This document shows, piece after piece, positions 59,522 to 64,000 of a stretch of DNA of 64,000 nt. The stretch comes from Luzula sylvatica. Lineage: Eukaryota; Streptophyta; Magnoliopsida; Poales; Juncaceae. Each line of letters opens with the position of its first letter. The stretch's first letter is position 1. The notes below the pieces were generated by a model, which searched no databases, had not been told where the DNA came from, and saw only the letters and a list, made by a program, of their open reading frames with translations. Position numbers and translations under genes: made by a program. The stretch is from the NCBI GenBank assembly GCA_946800325.1, contig OX326958.1, forward strand, positions 28,870,914 through 28,934,913. Reading direction: 5' to 3'.

Positions 59522-60851
59522 AAATGAACACCAAAAGAATCACATAAATTTTAAATAAACACCAAAACATTTAATCTTCAAACTATTGAGTAAAAACATG
59601 TTGATTTGAAAAAGGGGTTGTATCACGGTCTGATCCGGATCGGATTCATGTCGTATGACACGAGCCAGTTCCGGGAAAATTACAGTTAGAAAACGGATCG
59701 GGATGGATTTTAATAGTAAATTGTAACCTGCTGGATTGGACCGCTATTTTAGCCGCAAAACCCGTTATTTGCGTCCAATAGTGTTCGTAGCTCCCGAAAC
59801 ACTATTTTAGCAATTTTTAATTACATTGTTGTGTTTTATACCTCGAAAATACTATAGCTTGCTGTAGTGTCGATATTTAATTAATTATAATTTTAGAAAA
59901 ATAACTAATCGGATAAAGACAAATTGACAAGAAAATAAAAAATAAGAAATAAGTTTAGAAAATACTATAGCTTGCCGTAGTGAAGAATTTTCATAGAAAT
60001 TTAACCTAATTATCCTAAAAAAATTATTTTTCTATATTAAACAGACAAATTTGCAAACATGATAAAGAAGTACAAACAGGTAAATCATACATAAATATTT
60101 TTTATACAATTTTAAACATCACAAAAAAGCTCGTAATGTTATTTTTCACATAAATCTATAATTAATTGAAAAAATAAGCAGATTGAAAATTCAAGATAAA
60201 CCTGTCCAATTTCACGCAATCATTAAACACACAATAACAAATCTAACAAAACAAACATAATTCAATTTGGACCTACGACTAAAAAGTTATGACATATTTA
60301 CATATAAGTCCCTAAAATTTTATAGAAAAGTTTCTGAACAAGTGTTGCTACTTGCTGTTTCGCCAACAGGACTGGCGAAAATGCATAATTTTTTTTTGCT
60401 ACTTTAAAATGAAAACGATTATAAAAAATAATTTTCCTCTTTCGCCTGATGGCTTGGCGAAAGTGGGTTAATTAAAAAATTTCAGATTAACGAACAAAAA
60501 TCATGACTAAACACTTTCAAGACTCTGACGAAATATCATTATTTTTTTGCTAGGAGGTCCGACGACAAAGCTACTTTTGCAATTTGAGGAAAAGTTGATG
60601 CTATTCTTACAAATTGGGCTTTTGGAAACGCTGCATCTAAAAAAAAATTTCCTTTTACATAGCAAGATTGAGAAGAACTACCCACAGCCCACAGGCCACA
60701 CAAGCCCAAATCGTGGAAGCACAATCACACCTCTCAGTGCTCTCTCAACCCTCTCCACTGGCACTGTACCGAGTCAACGAGGAAAGCGCGAGTTTTTTCT
60801 TTTTTCATCAACCTTTGCAGTTTTGCTTGCGAATCTCCAAAGCTCGCGACA
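59522..60851. other. Upstream region of the aldo-keto reductase
   Basis: Intergenic. A motif pair TTTCGCCAACAGGACTGGCG / TTTCGCCTGATGGCTTGGCG sits at 60358 and 60441, each with short inverted CGCCA-TGGCG. No clear TATA was identified. The ORFs at 60539-60909 are on both strands and overlap the true first exon in other frames. Confidence 0.35.
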
Positions 60852-61894
<1,043 letters not shown>

Positions 61895-62587
61895 GTAAAA
61901 TGTTTATTACTTTGGGGCTATTTTATGTGTAGTCATGCTAAATCTAAAAAAATCATATATACCCCTGCAAATTTGGAACCTTTTCTCTAATAACTTTCTT
62001 ATATTTTAAAATATCCTATTAAGTATTGCCCAAAATAAATCGCTGCGGGATTGTCAATCCCGCAAAAATAAAAAAAATTTAACTTGCGGAATTTGGAATT
62101 CATATTGCACAAAATGTTATATTATTTTAAAACAACTAATATTATATTTCATTAAAAATATTTAGTTCTTTAAAACAAATATTCTTTCCCTTAAGAAAGT
62201 ATGATTGATACATGTAAATGTGATGTCATATTTCATGAGCGTAAAAATTATTGGAGTGGACATGAAAAATATTTTTCTTAAAAAAAAATACGATTACATA
62301 TTTATGATTTATATTTTTTTTGTCTATTAGGATAATAATTCTTAAAAAATATTAGATATTTTATCTGTTTACAAAGAGTATTTGTTTTTAAGAATCAACA
62401 TATTTTTGGCAATAAAATAACTGTTAATTACTATAACAATTGTGTGCAATGTGGGTACACTTAATTTATGTGTGAATTACAAATTCTGCAAGTTTAATTT
62501 TTTGTTACTTTATGCGTTATTGATAATCCACAGTGGGTTAATTATGGCAATACCATAGAATTAACAATATATGTATGGATTTGTAAA
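61895..62587. other. Probable intron 5 or 3' flank of the aldo-keto reductase
   Basis: Starts at the donor GTG/GTAAAATG. AT-rich, with no exon of the reductase recognised. Confidence 0.45.
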
Positions 62588-63385
62588 GAGAAAAGTTTGA
62601 ATTTGACCCCTCAACTATTTACTCGGTGCACTTTTGGTCCTTGAACTTTCTTCGAGTCTATTTTTAACCCCTCAACAATGCATATTTTTAGCCCCTCAAC
62701 TTTTTATGTCAATTTTGAGCCTTTCGATTATTGAGTTGGTACATTTTTAACCCCTCTATTATTTATTTAGCTCATTTCTTAATTTTTAAAACTACAATGT
62801 GTCATTTTCTTTTTGAAAAATAAAGAAACCACCATATTACGAAATATTAAATGAAAATATTCTTGATTCTATTTGAATTTCATAAAATAATAAAATAAAA
62901 AAATACATCAGTTTTATGCAGATTCTACATGTTATTCTTTTTTTGAATCTATGTTATAATTAAATTTTAGGAAATTCAAGTGAAATGGTGAATATTTTAT
63001 TGATTTAATATATATTTTTTTAATATGGTGCGTGATTATTTTTTATTTTTCAAAAATAAATCGACGCATTATGTCTTACGTATCAAAGTTAACGTGCACG
63101 TAAGTATTTACCTAATGGTAGAGGAAAAATGAGTTAAATTAATAGTCAAGGGTAAAAATTGCACGACTATAGTTAAGGGGTTAAAAATGAACCCAGAAAA
63201 GTTGGAGGCCCAAAAATATGTACCAATTCAATAGTTGAAGAGTTAAAAATGAAATCAAGAAGCATATAATGATCACGATTCGTGGTTTAGGATTCTCTTC
63301 AAAAAAAAAAAAAAAAACAAGAAAAGTTCAAGGGCCAAAAATATACCAAAACAATAGTTGAACGGCTAAATTCCGAATTTTTCCC
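62588..63385. mobile_element. MULE with inverted ends, second copy (798 bp)
   Basis: The ends are GAGAAAAGTTTGAATTTGAC and (other strand) GGGAAAAATTCGGAATTTAG, both leading to CAACTATT and TTTTTAACCCCTCAAC-type blocks. It is related to 55059-56008. The flanking 9-mers ATTTGTAAA / AATTTTAAA agree at 7 of 9. An internal A run lies near 63301. No coding capacity. Confidence 0.7.
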
Positions 63386-63636
63386 AATTTTAAATTATAA
63401 GAGGGTTATTCAAGAAAAATTTCAAAACAAATATTATAAAAATAATCTTGTATGCCCTTCTAAAATGAGAAATATCATGAATATCCTCACAAAATGTGTG
63501 GAATATCATCAATAACCCGACATAATAACTTTGATTTCGAAACCTAAACCTTTGGTTTGGATATTAAAATAATAATTATAGTCGCATATTTTTTATTTGA
63601 TGCAAAACTCTAGCAAATGTTTTGTATGGTTACGAC

Positions 63637-64000
63637 TACTAGAAAAAACGCGACTAAAACCAGTTTCGTTTGTTACTAGCACCGATTAAAACCTGTTTAA
63701 AACGCGCCTAACACTAGTTTTGAATCCGGTGCTAAGGTACGCGTGGTAAATCTCCTAGCACCGGTTTCCAAAACCGGTGGTAATTTTTTGACCGGTAGAA
63801 CAGTTTGCCCCGTGGTAAGGCGTAATTTTTTTTGCACTAATATTAGACTTGTTTTAACCGGTATTTTTTGTTTTCATTTTCAACCGGTCTAAGAATAAAT
63901 TTACAAATTTTTTTTAATTCACAACACCAATTTCTAGTTTGTATCACATAATATTCAAAATAAATATCAAACAATATTTCAAATTCATATCAAAACAAAA
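63637..64000. mobile_element. CACTA-type transposon terminus, running off the right edge
   Basis: It starts near ACTACTAGAAAAAACGCG, one base off the canonical CACTACTAGAAA, and is followed by repeated subterminal motifs (ACCGGTTTCCAAAACCGGTG, CCGGTGCTAA). It belongs to a different family from 39611-43660. The other end is outside the window. Confidence 0.65.

Overview
This is a nuclear genomic window from a flowering plant, most likely a eudicot. The support is: GT-AG introns, AT-rich intergenic DNA, an auxin-biosynthesis YUCCA gene, a plant-type autoinhibited Ca2+-ATPase, and a plant transposon spectrum (Copia, CACTA, MULE, hAT, Helitron, L1-type LINE, tRNA-derived SINE, Tourist and TA-microsatellite MITEs). 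No species can be named from sequence alone. Only three host genes look real. They are an ACA-type Ca2+-ATPase (8281-11675, minus, three exons, 1006 aa), a YUCCA10/11-like flavin monooxygenase (47616-49777, minus, four exons, 386 aa) and the first five exons of an aldo-keto reductase (60852-61894, plus) whose 3' part is not in the window. They show no functional linkage; each sits alone between transposons.

Layout. 1-3488: 5' part of a Copia retrotransposon on the minus strand (gag-protease frame open, tRNA-Met primer site, 655-bp LTR). It landed beside the first of two related, promoter-bearing AGO1 pseudogenes (copy A 4056-6668, copy B 25832-27690). Copy A also holds a 544-bp hAT element at its edge, a LINE/Helitron composite insertion and exons of an unidentified gene. 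8.2-11.8 kb: Ca2+-ATPase. 13.3-22.8 kb: a 5'-truncated LINE with a 17-bp target duplication, a Tourist MITE, and a nearly full-length but broken LINE with ORF1, endonuclease and reverse transcriptase. 28-36.5 kb: MULE-like elements, a 56-base G run, a 1.16-kb foldback palindrome, and a second LINE family flanked by about 0.76-0.8 kb direct repeats, then a Helitron end. 37.4-43.7 kb: a solo LTR with a perfect 5-bp duplication inside an older LTR-like promoter, then a complete non-autonomous 4,050-bp CACTA element. 44.5-52.7 kb: MITEs, four copies of a foldback MITE embedded in (TA)n, an hAT-like element, SINE pieces and the YUCCA gene. 52.7-64 kb: a duplicated promoter/exon cassette, nested MULEs, a LINE fragment, a SINE, the aldo-keto reductase exons and the start of a second CACTA.

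Most notable: (i) SINEs and LINEs here share a 3'-end sequence, and a 49-bp insertion consisting only of that tail has a 15-bp target duplication, which suggests LINE machinery recognises this tail; (ii) two different LTR promoters carry doublets of about 16-bp palindromes just upstream of their TATA boxes; (iii) a MITE family occurs only inside TA microsatellites; (iv) AGO1-derived pseudogenes have kept a shared TATA-bearing promoter.
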